Assembly (NCBI GenBank): GCA_014382715.1
Contig: JACNJD010000200.1
Span: 1 to 54,703 of the forward strand
Length of the DNA stretch: 54,703 nt
From: Candidatus Desulfacyla euxinica
GTDB taxonomy: Bacteria > Desulfobacterota > DSM-4660 > Desulfatiglandales > Desulfatiglandaceae
Direction of reading: 5' to 3'
Part shown: positions 37,458-46,438 of the stretch, piece by piece
Layout of the letters: every line of letters begins with the position of its first letter
Numbering within the stretch: the stretch's first letter is position 1
Translations under genes and position numbers: made by a program
Notes under the pieces: model-generated
Told to the model about the DNA's origin: nothing
Database searches by the model: none
Seen by the model: only the letters and a program-made list of their open reading frames with translations

Positions 37458-38351
37458 TCAAGTTTCAGCTTTCAATGTGTTATAAAGCTCGTAGGCCTTT
37501 TCCGGCTTTTCACGGTCGTGAACCACTGCCCGGACAGCTTGAATCATGGCTATAGGGTCTCCTGCCTGAAAGATGTTACGACCCATATCTACCCCTGAAG
37601 CCCCTTGATCAGTGGCCTGGTAAGCCATTATAAGGGCCTCGAGTTCAGGTAACTTCTTTCCGCCGGCAAGCACTATGGGCACCGGACAGGTTGAGGCTAC
37701 CTGCTCGAAGTTTTTGCAGAAGTAGGTCTTTACAACATGGGCGCCGTTTTCGGCACAGACACGGGATGCCATGGACAGGTATCGGGCGTCCCGGGCCATG
37801 TCCTTGCCCACCGCGGTCACACCGAGAGTAGGAATGCCGTAGCGGGTCCCCATGTCCACCGCCCTTGTCAGGTTGCGGATGGTTATTGCTTCGAATTTGT
37901 CGCCCACGGCCACCATAACGGCAAGGAGTGAGGCATTGAGACGGACGGCCTCCTCGATATCCATGACGCACTCATCATTCAATTCGGTCAGAACCGTGCT
38001 CCCTGCCGAATAGCGCAAGGATACCGGCTTACCCGCTGTTGGCGGCACGAGTGTACGCAGGGCGCCACGGGTACACATGATACAATCGGCGTATTCGATC
38101 AGCGGCAGAATGGTCAAATCCATCCGTTCAAGTCCCGATGTGGGCCCCATGATATAACCGTGGTCAAAGGCCAGCATCACGGTTCGACCAGATACCGGGC
38201 TGAATATGCGCGCCAGCCGGTCCTTCATTCCCCATCCTAAGGAATTGGAGCCTTTTAGGAAAAACCCTTCCGTTTTTTGGGCGATCTGGGTGTTATACTG
38301 ACTCGCTTCCTTTATTTCATCCATGTCGGGCATCGATTTTTCTCCTTTCAA
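37458..38351 (-). CDS. lsrF: LsrF-like 3-hydroxy-5-phosphonooxypentane-2,4-dione thiolase (class I aldolase-like)
   Basis: 297 aa; closely resembles recalled LsrF along its length: 'MLAFDHGYIMGPTSGLERMDL', 'VGKDMARDARYLSMASRV', 'PIVLAGGKKLPELEALIMAYQATDQGASGVDMGRNIFQ'. Confidence 0.82.
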   Translation of the reverse strand: MKGEKSMPDMDEIKEASQYNTQIAQKTEGFFLKGSNSLGWGMKDRLARIFSPVSGRTVMLAFDHGYIMGPTSGLERMDLTILPLIEYADCIMCTRGALRTLVPPTAGKPVSLRYSAGSTVLTELNDECVMDIEEAVRLNASLLAVMVAVGDKFEAITIRNLTRAVDMGTRYGIPTLGVTAVGKDMARDARYLSMASRVCAENGAHVVKTYFCKNFEQVASTCPVPIVLAGGKKLPELEALIMAYQATDQGASGVDMGRNIFQAGDPIAMIQAVRAVVHDREKPEKAYELYNTLKAET

Positions 38352-38549
38352 AACAAAATGTCACTGTTACGTCCGATTTCCTCATAAATGTTGAAACATC
38401 ATTATCCATCCTGTGATCTCACTACGTCATCCTGTCCTATCTTGGCGCGATTCTCACGATTTATTTACCATATGAAACTAAGGTTGTCACACCAAAATTG
38501 ACGAACTCGTGAAAAGTCACTGCCCCGTTTTCGTCATTTCCCCGAGCCC

Positions 38550-39653
38550 TTAGTCAAATTTCACATCAGCGGACGTCAAATAGACCTTTACGTTTTTTGC
38601 TGCGAGTACATCCTCTTCCCGTTCTCTCTCAAACTCGTGGGCGGCCTCCGGGTTGTCCATGAGTTGTTTCAGCCTTAAATCAAGTTTTCTTTTTCTTGAC
38701 TTGCTGATAATACCGTCTAAATGAATTGCATAGGGGGCCTTTGCGTTGTCTGTTGTGGCCTGGGAAAGCTCAAAAAAAATGTTTTTCCCATAAATGATGT
38801 CGAGATAATTCTTACCTTCAAGATATATGGCCGAATCGTATTCCGGATATCTACCGGTATTGTTATTTTGCAGTCTAACGACTTGTGATTCAAACAGAAA
38901 ATTAACGATCTTTTTATCCGGAAGCGGCTCTCCTGACAGGTCCACGTCCTGAACCTGTTTCATGGCATTGATGATGGATAATTCTACTTTGGTGGGCTCG
39001 AAAAGCAGGTAATTAAAAAAAGCCGTTAATGGACCGTACTGGTTTGAAAAGGGAATGGATTTGGTGAAGGCCTTCTTTGTCTGGTCTTCCCAGAATTTTA
39101 CCAGATTCTCTTTATAATCAAAATAGACCCGAATCCCTGTTTGGTTTTCATAGGCCTTTACATCCGACAGGATCTCTCGAAATTCTTCTGTGACAAACCG
39201 CTCCTTTTGGAGGCGAAACCGCTCATGTATCCGTGTTGCAACGGCCTGCATCATCTCTTTGTACTCGGCCGTGTGTTTGCCATAGATAAATAGCGCAAAT
39301 GTGCTCCACAGATCTTTTCCAACAGGTTCTTCCAGGCTGAAGATTGAAAGGTAGCTCTTGCCTACCTTCTTCATCTCCAGGGTGGTAACCATCTTGGTCT
39401 TCACAGCGGCCTGCAGGTCCATATTAACATCATAGGAAAGCCTGATGCTTTTAATGTCTCTAAAGGACCTGCCGGAGAGCATTTTCAAGAATAGCTCGCC
39501 TACTTCTCTGGATTTATCCCACTGGGAAGATAAGGGTTCATCTATCTCTGCCCCAACAGATACGGGCGTTTGAAACGTCATGAGAAGAGAAAAAAACGCC
39601 CCACACAAGAGCGAACGTGATACGGTTCTGGGAAAAATCATCAGCATAGTCAT
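38550..39653 (-). CDS. exported DUF3108-like hypothetical protein
   Basis: 367 aa; N-terminal signal sequence; 'FSNQYGPLTAFFNYLLF' resembles DUF3108-type proteins; directly downstream of PiT permease. Confidence 0.55.
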   Translation of the reverse strand: MTMLMIFPRTVSRSLLCGAFFSLLMTFQTPVSVGAEIDEPLSSQWDKSREVGELFLKMLSGRSFRDIKSIRLSYDVNMDLQAAVKTKMVTTLEMKKVGKSYLSIFSLEEPVGKDLWSTFALFIYGKHTAEYKEMMQAVATRIHERFRLQKERFVTEEFREILSDVKAYENQTGIRVYFDYKENLVKFWEDQTKKAFTKSIPFSNQYGPLTAFFNYLLFEPTKVELSIINAMKQVQDVDLSGEPLPDKKIVNFLFESQVVRLQNNNTGRYPEYDSAIYLEGKNYLDIIYGKNIFFELSQATTDNAKAPYAIHLDGIISKSRKRKLDLRLKQLMDNPEAAHEFEREREEDVLAAKNVKVYLTSADVKFD

Positions 39654-39658
39654 TCGAC

Positions 39659-41938
39659 CTACGGGGAATCAACCTCGAAATATGATTTTGATAGCTGCGC
39701 GTCGAATTTGAACGATTCATTAAAAATCTCAAGTAACTTGATGTTTTGCTTGCCCATCATAATGCAGTTTCCAATAATGGCATAAAATAGAATGCTGAGC
39801 CGCGTTTTAGATGTGTCGTTTCGTATCCTTTCGATCTGATTTTGATTGAATTGATCCGCCAACTCCCTCATGTACTGGTATTGATCGACTATATTTTGAT
39901 AATCCACAATCTCTTTAGTTTTGAAGGAGGTTTCTGACATTAGGATGATATCAAGGATACATATCTTGATCTGTTTGAGCTCTTCAATTTGGATGTCCAA
40001 AAGCCCCCTATGTTTATTACCGATATGTTTGTATGAACGAACAATGGTATCCCTGTGGCCATCGGATATTTTTTGCAGCCGTCTGATGGTCTGGGCGTAT
40101 TTATAGGATATGCTTACATCTTCCTTTTGAAGCAGGCGTAATACTTTGAAAATATTGGCCATTATGATGTTGGTCCAAAGCTGAATCTGTCGCACCTTTT
40201 TTCTTTGTCTTTTTAACTGATCGATATCCTGCTCGAATAACGCATCAAACGACACATCAAAAGATTCACGGATCGCTTTCAAAAGATACGCCAGATGATC
40301 AAATGTGTTAGAGACTGACATGTGAGGGTCACGGATCTTCTTCAAATTAAAAATCTTTGCCTCTTCTGTTTCCTTAACACGACCCTTGTGCTGCTTCTGG
40401 TTCTTCCAAATCATTCCTCCGGCAAAAAGCACAAGAGCAATAAAGCCCGGTACCTTAAAATAGTGGATAATATTCGCAAAGATAAATGAGACCATAAAGG
40501 CAATCAATGCTGTCAAAAACCATCCGCCGATCACCGTCAGGACTCCGGTAACACGGTAAACCGCACTTTCCCTACCCCATGCCTGGTCAGAGAACGATGT
40601 TCCCATGGCCACCATGAAGGTTACATATGTTGTTGATAAAGGGAGTTTCATGGATGTGGCAAAGGACACCACGGCACTGGCAACCATCAGATTTACGGAT
40701 GCCCGGATTAAATCAAAAGAAGGCTGGTTGTCGCGCACTGCAACGGTCTTGTCAATATGGGGATCGATTCGTCTTCCGATCGCTTTCCTGATATCACGAG
40801 GGACAATATTTCTTAGGGAACCAAAAAAAGAATCCGCCATCCTGACAATGGTGCGTGAGAGCCATATGGATTCAAAACGCTCCGTCCCTTCCTCTTGTTG
40901 TCCCAGATGGATTTCCGTTTCGGTAACCGTCCGGGCTTTCTTGGATAACCAGAGGGTAATCACCATGATGGCACCCGCCAAAAGCAGGAGACCGGTCTGG
41001 GACTGTACCTTTTTGCTCAGGGCGCTCATGGTAATATTTAGCGGATCACTCGAAGCTGCTGCCGTGGTATAGGCATTCAGACCGGCCAGGGGAACACCGA
41101 TGAAGTTTACCAGATCGTTGGCGGCAAATGCCATTGCCAACGCGAAAGTGCCCACAAGAACAATTGGTTTTAAAATGTTTACGCGGAAAAAAGATATTAA
41201 GATTTGTAGACAGGCGGCTGAAATGATGAATATGGAAATCAGAAGAAACAGGGAGTTGGTCTTGATCCATTCGATTGCCTCGGGTGTCATAAAAGAGGTT
41301 CCTTTAGCCCCTTTTACCAGGATAAAAAAGGTAATGGTTGCCATGGCAACCCCGCCCCACAGCGACCCATAACGTCTGAGCCTCTTCTCATAATCAAATG
41401 TAAAGATCAAACGGGTGAAAAATTGAACCAGAGCACCGCAGAAAAAGGCTACGGCAATTGACAGGAGAATACCAGATACAATCATCAGGGCCTTGGCTGT
41501 ATTTATATATTCCCCCAATCCCGCAAGACCGCCGTTCGTCTGCATTACCTTGATTGCCGAGACCGCTACGGCAGCACCCAAAAGCTCAAAGACAATGGAT
41601 ACCGTGGTAGATGTGGGTAAGCCATAGGTGTTGAAAAGATCCAAAAGGAGAATATCCGTCAGCATTACCGCCATAAAGATCGTAATGAGTTCGGGCATGG
41701 TAAAAAACTGGGGATGAAATATCCCCTTCCTTGCGACCTCCATCATCCCGCCGGAAAAGGTAACACCTGCAAGAATCCCCAATCCTGCAATAACCATGAT
41801 TACAACGTAGGGCGCCACCTTTGAACCGATTGCGGAATTCAGAAAATTGACTGCGTCGTTACTGACGCCCACAATTAAATCCAAAACAGCGAAAAGCAAT
41901 AAGACAATAACCGCCACGAAAAAGATTTCAATACTCAT
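39659..41938 (-). CDS. PiT-family inorganic phosphate transporter with long C-terminal PhoU-like domain
   Basis: 759 aa; 'VGVSNDAVNFLNSAIGSKVAP' and 'AFAANDLVNFIGVPLAG' are the paired PiT signatures; C-terminal about 250 aa helical. Confidence 0.9.
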   Translation of the reverse strand: MSIEIFFVAVIVLLLFAVLDLIVGVSNDAVNFLNSAIGSKVAPYVVIMVIAGLGILAGVTFSGGMMEVARKGIFHPQFFTMPELITIFMAVMLTDILLLDLFNTYGLPTSTTVSIVFELLGAAVAVSAIKVMQTNGGLAGLGEYINTAKALMIVSGILLSIAVAFFCGALVQFFTRLIFTFDYEKRLRRYGSLWGGVAMATITFFILVKGAKGTSFMTPEAIEWIKTNSLFLLISIFIISAACLQILISFFRVNILKPIVLVGTFALAMAFAANDLVNFIGVPLAGLNAYTTAAASSDPLNITMSALSKKVQSQTGLLLLAGAIMVITLWLSKKARTVTETEIHLGQQEEGTERFESIWLSRTIVRMADSFFGSLRNIVPRDIRKAIGRRIDPHIDKTVAVRDNQPSFDLIRASVNLMVASAVVSFATSMKLPLSTTYVTFMVAMGTSFSDQAWGRESAVYRVTGVLTVIGGWFLTALIAFMVSFIFANIIHYFKVPGFIALVLFAGGMIWKNQKQHKGRVKETEEAKIFNLKKIRDPHMSVSNTFDHLAYLLKAIRESFDVSFDALFEQDIDQLKRQRKKVRQIQLWTNIIMANIFKVLRLLQKEDVSISYKYAQTIRRLQKISDGHRDTIVRSYKHIGNKHRGLLDIQIEELKQIKICILDIILMSETSFKTKEIVDYQNIVDQYQYMRELADQFNQNQIERIRNDTSKTRLSILFYAIIGNCIMMGKQNIKLLEIFNESFKFDAQLSKSYFEVDSP

Positions 41939-42053
41939 AGTTTCTTTTCATCTCATCAAAGGTACTCGACTGCAAAGGTTTATAAACCTAAAAAATGACT
42001 AATGTTATAAGAAAAGTCAAGAAAAGTCTCTACCAAACCTTGACTCTTTTTTT

Positions 42054-43256
42054 TTGATCTGCGAATTTGACATGAGAATCCAGGCCAAAGGACCAGGATT
42101 TCGGTATCCCTCTCCTGCCGGACAGGTGAAACCTAATGGATTTGAACTTTTGGGAAATTCACAGGAACCTAAACAAATGATGAACGGTGATTATCCAGGC
42201 CGCATTCTACTCGGCCAATACAGTAATCGTCTAAAAAAACATATAAAGGATTTAATCGATCGGTTTTATGCCTTCGATGAAGCGGCGAGCCCTGCTATCC
42301 CTTATATTTCGGCGTGGGAGGAAAAGGGGGATGTTATCTGGTATGAATTTATCAGCAAGCGTTTCATAGAGGTTCTCGATTCTACATATGTCGAGGCACC
42401 CAAGTCTTTTCGTAAAAACATCATTGAACGACACGTTTATAAATATCACGATGCAGGAAGTCCCGTCAGGCAAGAGGTTATCAGCAGGGAGGAGTTGAAA
42501 AAATATAGAACAGGCTTGAGAGACGAGGTTAAAAAAAGGAGATTTGTAGAGGCCGTTTACAAGATCGCGCCTGAAAAAGGAAAGCCTTTTTGGGTAAAAG
42601 ACCTGGCAAGCGTGGAATCATTTGAAGAGGACGGGATCTATATTTCCCTGGGGTGCCTTACCATTATTACCAAAGAAATGGAGGCAGAGGAACATCTCAC
42701 CAAAACCAAAGACGCCTTAAGAAAAAGCGAAGAAAAGTTCCGTGAAATGGCGATTCACGACAATCTGACCGGGCTTTATAACACGAGACACCTTTATCAG
42801 GCCCTGTCTGAATTGATCTCGGAGGGTCTTGTCAGTAAGAAGACTTTTTCACTGATTTTCATGGATATTGATGATTTCAAGCAGGTGGTCGACACTCACG
42901 GGCACCTGAAGGCCAGTCAGACACTTCAAGAGTTTGCCTCGACACTTCAAGAAACCCTGCAGGAACCGGCCTATGCAGTGTCCTATGGCGGCGATGAATT
43001 CGTTATTGTCCTGCCGGGTCTAAAAAAGCGTCAGGCCCTTCATATGGCAGAGAAGGTCCGCTCCCGGATAGGAGAAACTCTCTACCTCCGCGATGAAGGA
43101 TTAAGGGTAAGTCTGACAGCAAGCTTCGGTGTCTCCACCTTTCCTGACGATGCAACCAGTCTGTCCGAAATGCTGGCCCTGGCAGACCAGGCCATGTTCT
43201 ACGTGAAGGAAAGGGGAAAGAACTCCGTAAGCGGAATTACACTTGGAAAACAGTAA
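42054..43256 (+). CDS. GGDEF-domain diguanylate cyclase
   Basis: 400 aa; 'DNLTGLYNTRHLYQAL', 'SYGGDEFVIVLPG', 'FGVSTFPDDA'; PAS-like N-terminus. Confidence 0.9.
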   Translation: MICEFDMRIQAKGPGFRYPSPAGQVKPNGFELLGNSQEPKQMMNGDYPGRILLGQYSNRLKKHIKDLIDRFYAFDEAASPAIPYISAWEEKGDVIWYEFISKRFIEVLDSTYVEAPKSFRKNIIERHVYKYHDAGSPVRQEVISREELKKYRTGLRDEVKKRRFVEAVYKIAPEKGKPFWVKDLASVESFEEDGIYISLGCLTIITKEMEAEEHLTKTKDALRKSEEKFREMAIHDNLTGLYNTRHLYQALSELISEGLVSKKTFSLIFMDIDDFKQVVDTHGHLKASQTLQEFASTLQETLQEPAYAVSYGGDEFVIVLPGLKKRQALHMAEKVRSRIGETLYLRDEGLRVSLTASFGVSTFPDDATSLSEMLALADQAMFYVKERGKNSVSGITLGKQ

Positions 43257-43337
43257 ATCTGGCTGCCGGTGCGAGTAGATGAGAAAACCGGCGAATGCCA
43301 CGTCCATTAACCCGGGATCAGGCTACGCGTGGTGGCG

Positions 43338-44978
43338 CTACTTGAGCGCCGCGGCTAATGGTGGGACCACCTGCTTTTTTCTCGACATGATCCCCGGCAG
43401 CTCCAGGAGTCCGGAATCATTCGGCGATACGCCGAAGACATGGGCAGCCAGGCCCAGGCCTTTTTCATCATTCACCAACAAAAGGCTCCGTTCCTCCAAA
43501 ATGTCGGTCAGCACTATCACCGCCATGAACAGGCCGGATTCTTTTGCCGCTTTCTTGAGTTCGTCCTGCAATACCTCTACCTTGGGCATGGATTTCTCGA
43601 TTTCCGTCAACTCCGTCTGCCCGATGCCGATCTCTTTGTCGCCAAAACGGTAAATCTTCCAGTCATGATGCACCCACCAGCGGGGTGGCGGCGGCGGAAA
43701 GGGAAGGCGTGCGTGAAACATGCCGTGGGCCAGTTCCTCCATATCTTCACCTGCTTTTTCGGCTAACCATTGGGCCGCTTTTCGGTCTCGTGCGGTCGTC
43801 GTGGGAGAACGAAACTCTACTGTGTCGGAAAGGATGGCCCCGAGCATGGCCCCTGCAAGGGGCTGTGTGAGCGGCGCATTATGGCGCTGATAGAGTTCGG
43901 CGATCAATGTACAGGTGCATCCCAGAGGGTCCACCATTATTCGAAGAGGCATCAGGGTGCGCAGGCCGCCCAGGTTATGATGGTCGATGATGGCCAGTAT
44001 TTCACTTTCCGAAACCCCTGCAGCGGCCTGGTCCGGATGGTTGTGGTCTGTAAGGATCACCCGCCTGCGGTTCTGTCCGGCCAGGTGACGGCGCAACAGG
44101 AGGCCGCTTAATATTCCACTCTTGTTGACTGCAGGCAGCGCCGCCATACCATACTGGCGAAGCTGATCAAATGCATCTGTTAACAGATCGCCCTCTCGAA
44201 CGAGGGGTGGTTTTTCGTCCATTGCGCAGGTGATCGGCAGACTTTGTTGGATCAGTTGGGCAGCGGCAAAAGTAGGTTTTCGGGTGCGGAGAATAACCAC
44301 GTTACTGGATTTCGCCTTTGCCAGGACCTCATTGCATACTGGTGCGTCATCAGTCGTCACGAGACAGCCAGCCCCCGCATGTATGGCGGCGCGTTGCACA
44401 TCCGGTTGATCACCCACGATCACCAGATCCCCTAAACCGACCCGTTTTGGTACATGGGCTTCAGAAAAGGTGGCTATGCAGACGCGGCCGCAAACCACTA
44501 CGGTGTCATCCCCGGAAATCAGATCGGCTTCCAGGGTGCGGCGTAGCAGGGCCAGGGGCAGGTCCACCCGCCGAGGTAACTGCAGTTCCGCAAGGTAACG
44601 GTCCGCCAGCTTTTCTAGGGCCAGCATGCCCATGAGACGTCTTCCATGGTCCACCACCGGTAAGGCCCCCAGGCCGTGACGCTGCATGAGCAGTCCCCCC
44701 TCCCGCAGGGTTTGATCGGCATGAAGTGTCGGCGCATTGTTCACCATCACATCCCTCACCCTGAGGTAAACATCCTCGATGGTCCGGGGGGGTTGAAGAC
44801 CGAGATGAGCCAGCAGCCACGCGGTTTCCCGGTTCAGCTCGTCCAGATGGCAGGCGACCGCCTTTTCTCCGGTCCGCCAGGTATGAAAAGCGGCATAGCC
44901 GAGGGCCGAACAGACCGCGTCCGTATCCGGATCGTGGTGACCGACCACCAACACTTCGTCAATAATGGATGGCGTCAT
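43338..44978 (-). CDS. putative manganese-dependent inorganic pyrophosphatase with CBS-DRTGG insert
   Basis: 546 aa; 'VVGHHDPDTDAVCSALGYA', 'AIIDHHNLGGL', CBS-like repeats. Confidence 0.88.
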   Translation of the reverse strand: MTPSIIDEVLVVGHHDPDTDAVCSALGYAAFHTWRTGEKAVACHLDELNRETAWLLAHLGLQPPRTIEDVYLRVRDVMVNNAPTLHADQTLREGGLLMQRHGLGALPVVDHGRRLMGMLALEKLADRYLAELQLPRRVDLPLALLRRTLEADLISGDDTVVVCGRVCIATFSEAHVPKRVGLGDLVIVGDQPDVQRAAIHAGAGCLVTTDDAPVCNEVLAKAKSSNVVILRTRKPTFAAAQLIQQSLPITCAMDEKPPLVREGDLLTDAFDQLRQYGMAALPAVNKSGILSGLLLRRHLAGQNRRRVILTDHNHPDQAAAGVSESEILAIIDHHNLGGLRTLMPLRIMVDPLGCTCTLIAELYQRHNAPLTQPLAGAMLGAILSDTVEFRSPTTTARDRKAAQWLAEKAGEDMEELAHGMFHARLPFPPPPPRWWVHHDWKIYRFGDKEIGIGQTELTEIEKSMPKVEVLQDELKKAAKESGLFMAVIVLTDILEERSLLLVNDEKGLGLAAHVFGVSPNDSGLLELPGIMSRKKQVVPPLAAALK

Positions 44979-45239
44979 TTTGTTTCCCCTTTAGTTGCAT
45001 ATTTTCTGAAAATCTGTATTGGGAAGCATCTCCCGGTCCTGTGATGCCACTTGAATAGACCCTGTGATGATGGAGGATATCAAAAACACCGAAAAATTAG
45101 AAGCTTTTTCAGATCTCCCAGGTGGGATGGGGACACACAAGATCCGGCAAGAGGGTAGGGGGCAAAAAATGCTTGACAGTAACAGAAGAAAGGGAAAGCA
45201 TGTTTCTCGAAAGACACGACGGGATAGAGGGTAAAGGGT

Positions 45240-45647
45240 ATGGTTTCGGAAACAGTTAGGAAAATAGAAGGTCTGCTGTCGGAAGCAGTGGATCTTCAGA
45301 AAGATTGCGTGAAACGGATATGTGTCGAATGTGAATCTCCCTGCTGCTCAAGGGTTCATTATCTGTTTAATGAGAAGGATATACTCTTCCTGAAACTGTC
45401 CGGACGAAAGTCCAGATGGAGAAGAGAATTATTTACCAGGAAAGGGTGCTGGTTCGTAGGTGACCAGGGATGTACTCTTGATCCGGGATCCAGGCCGTTT
45501 ATATGTCACACCTATATCTGTGATAATTTAAAAATGGATATGATCAGATGTGACTCAGGGCTCCCGGCTCTTTTGGAGGGGAAGTTCAAGATCATTGGTG
45601 AAATGCGAAGTCAACTATGGGCAGAATATCTCGACGAAAAAATCTAA
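45240..45647 (+). CDS. YkgJ-family-like cysteine cluster protein
   Basis: 135 aa; 'CVECESPCCSRVHY', 'RKGCWFVGDQGCTLDPGSRPFICHTYICDNL'. Confidence 0.65.
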   Translation: MVSETVRKIEGLLSEAVDLQKDCVKRICVECESPCCSRVHYLFNEKDILFLKLSGRKSRWRRELFTRKGCWFVGDQGCTLDPGSRPFICHTYICDNLKMDMIRCDSGLPALLEGKFKIIGEMRSQLWAEYLDEKI

Positions 45648-45677
45648 TCGGAAACGATAGAAATTTATTCCTTTCGA

Positions 45678-46406
45678 TCATCTGCTATCCTTCGACTTGA
45701 ACCGGCCTTCTTTGGCCAACGCGATGAAATGCGCCACATCGATCTCCTTAGGGCAAACAAAGGAACACGCCTTGGAGGTGTGGCAGCGGTAAATGCCTTT
45801 CTCACTATAGAGAGTATCAAGTCTTTCTTTCCTGGCTGTTTCGCGGGGATCCATTAACCTGACAATGCTGGCCATGACCGCATTTGGGCCTAAAAAACCT
45901 TTGTGGCTGCTGATGCAGACAGTGGCACAGCAGAAGCAATTAATGCAACGGGTCGCGTCTACATAGCGTTCTAAATTGCGCGGGAAAATCTGATAATCGT
46001 TTCCTTGACTGGGGTTTTTGGCTGGCTCGATGATATAGGGTTTGGCCTCGTTTACTCTCTCATAGGCCTTCTCCAGGTCAACAATAAGATCCCGCACCAC
46101 GGGCGCTATGGTGATCGGCTCAATATGGAAAATGGTGGTGTGGAACTGATTTACGGCGTTTTCAACGAGAAGCTCGCAGGCAAGTAAAGGTTTTCCATTT
46201 ACTTTGACAGCACAGGTACCGCACTGTGCATGTTCACAGGAAGAATTCCAGGCCAGGCTGGCATCCAGCTCATTATTGATCTTCCGAAAAAGGTCGGTAA
46301 ATCGCAGGATCCTCCCTACTTCCAACACATAATCCTGCACCCACGATTCCTTGGTATCGGGATTATACCGTTTGATTTTCAAGGTTAATTTGTAGTTTGA
46401 GTCCAT
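45678..46406 (-). CDS. sdhB: succinate dehydrogenase/fumarate reductase iron-sulfur subunit
   Basis: 242 aa; 'SCEHAQCGTCAVKVNGKPLLAC', 'CINCFCCATVC', 'CHTSKACSFVCPKEIDV'. Confidence 0.93.
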   Translation of the reverse strand: MDSNYKLTLKIKRYNPDTKESWVQDYVLEVGRILRFTDLFRKINNELDASLAWNSSCEHAQCGTCAVKVNGKPLLACELLVENAVNQFHTTIFHIEPITIAPVVRDLIVDLEKAYERVNEAKPYIIEPAKNPSQGNDYQIFPRNLERYVDATRCINCFCCATVCISSHKGFLGPNAVMASIVRLMDPRETARKERLDTLYSEKGIYRCHTSKACSFVCPKEIDVAHFIALAKEGRFKSKDSR

Positions 46407-46438
46407 GTCTATCCTCCACCCGAGCCGGGCCAGCGCTG

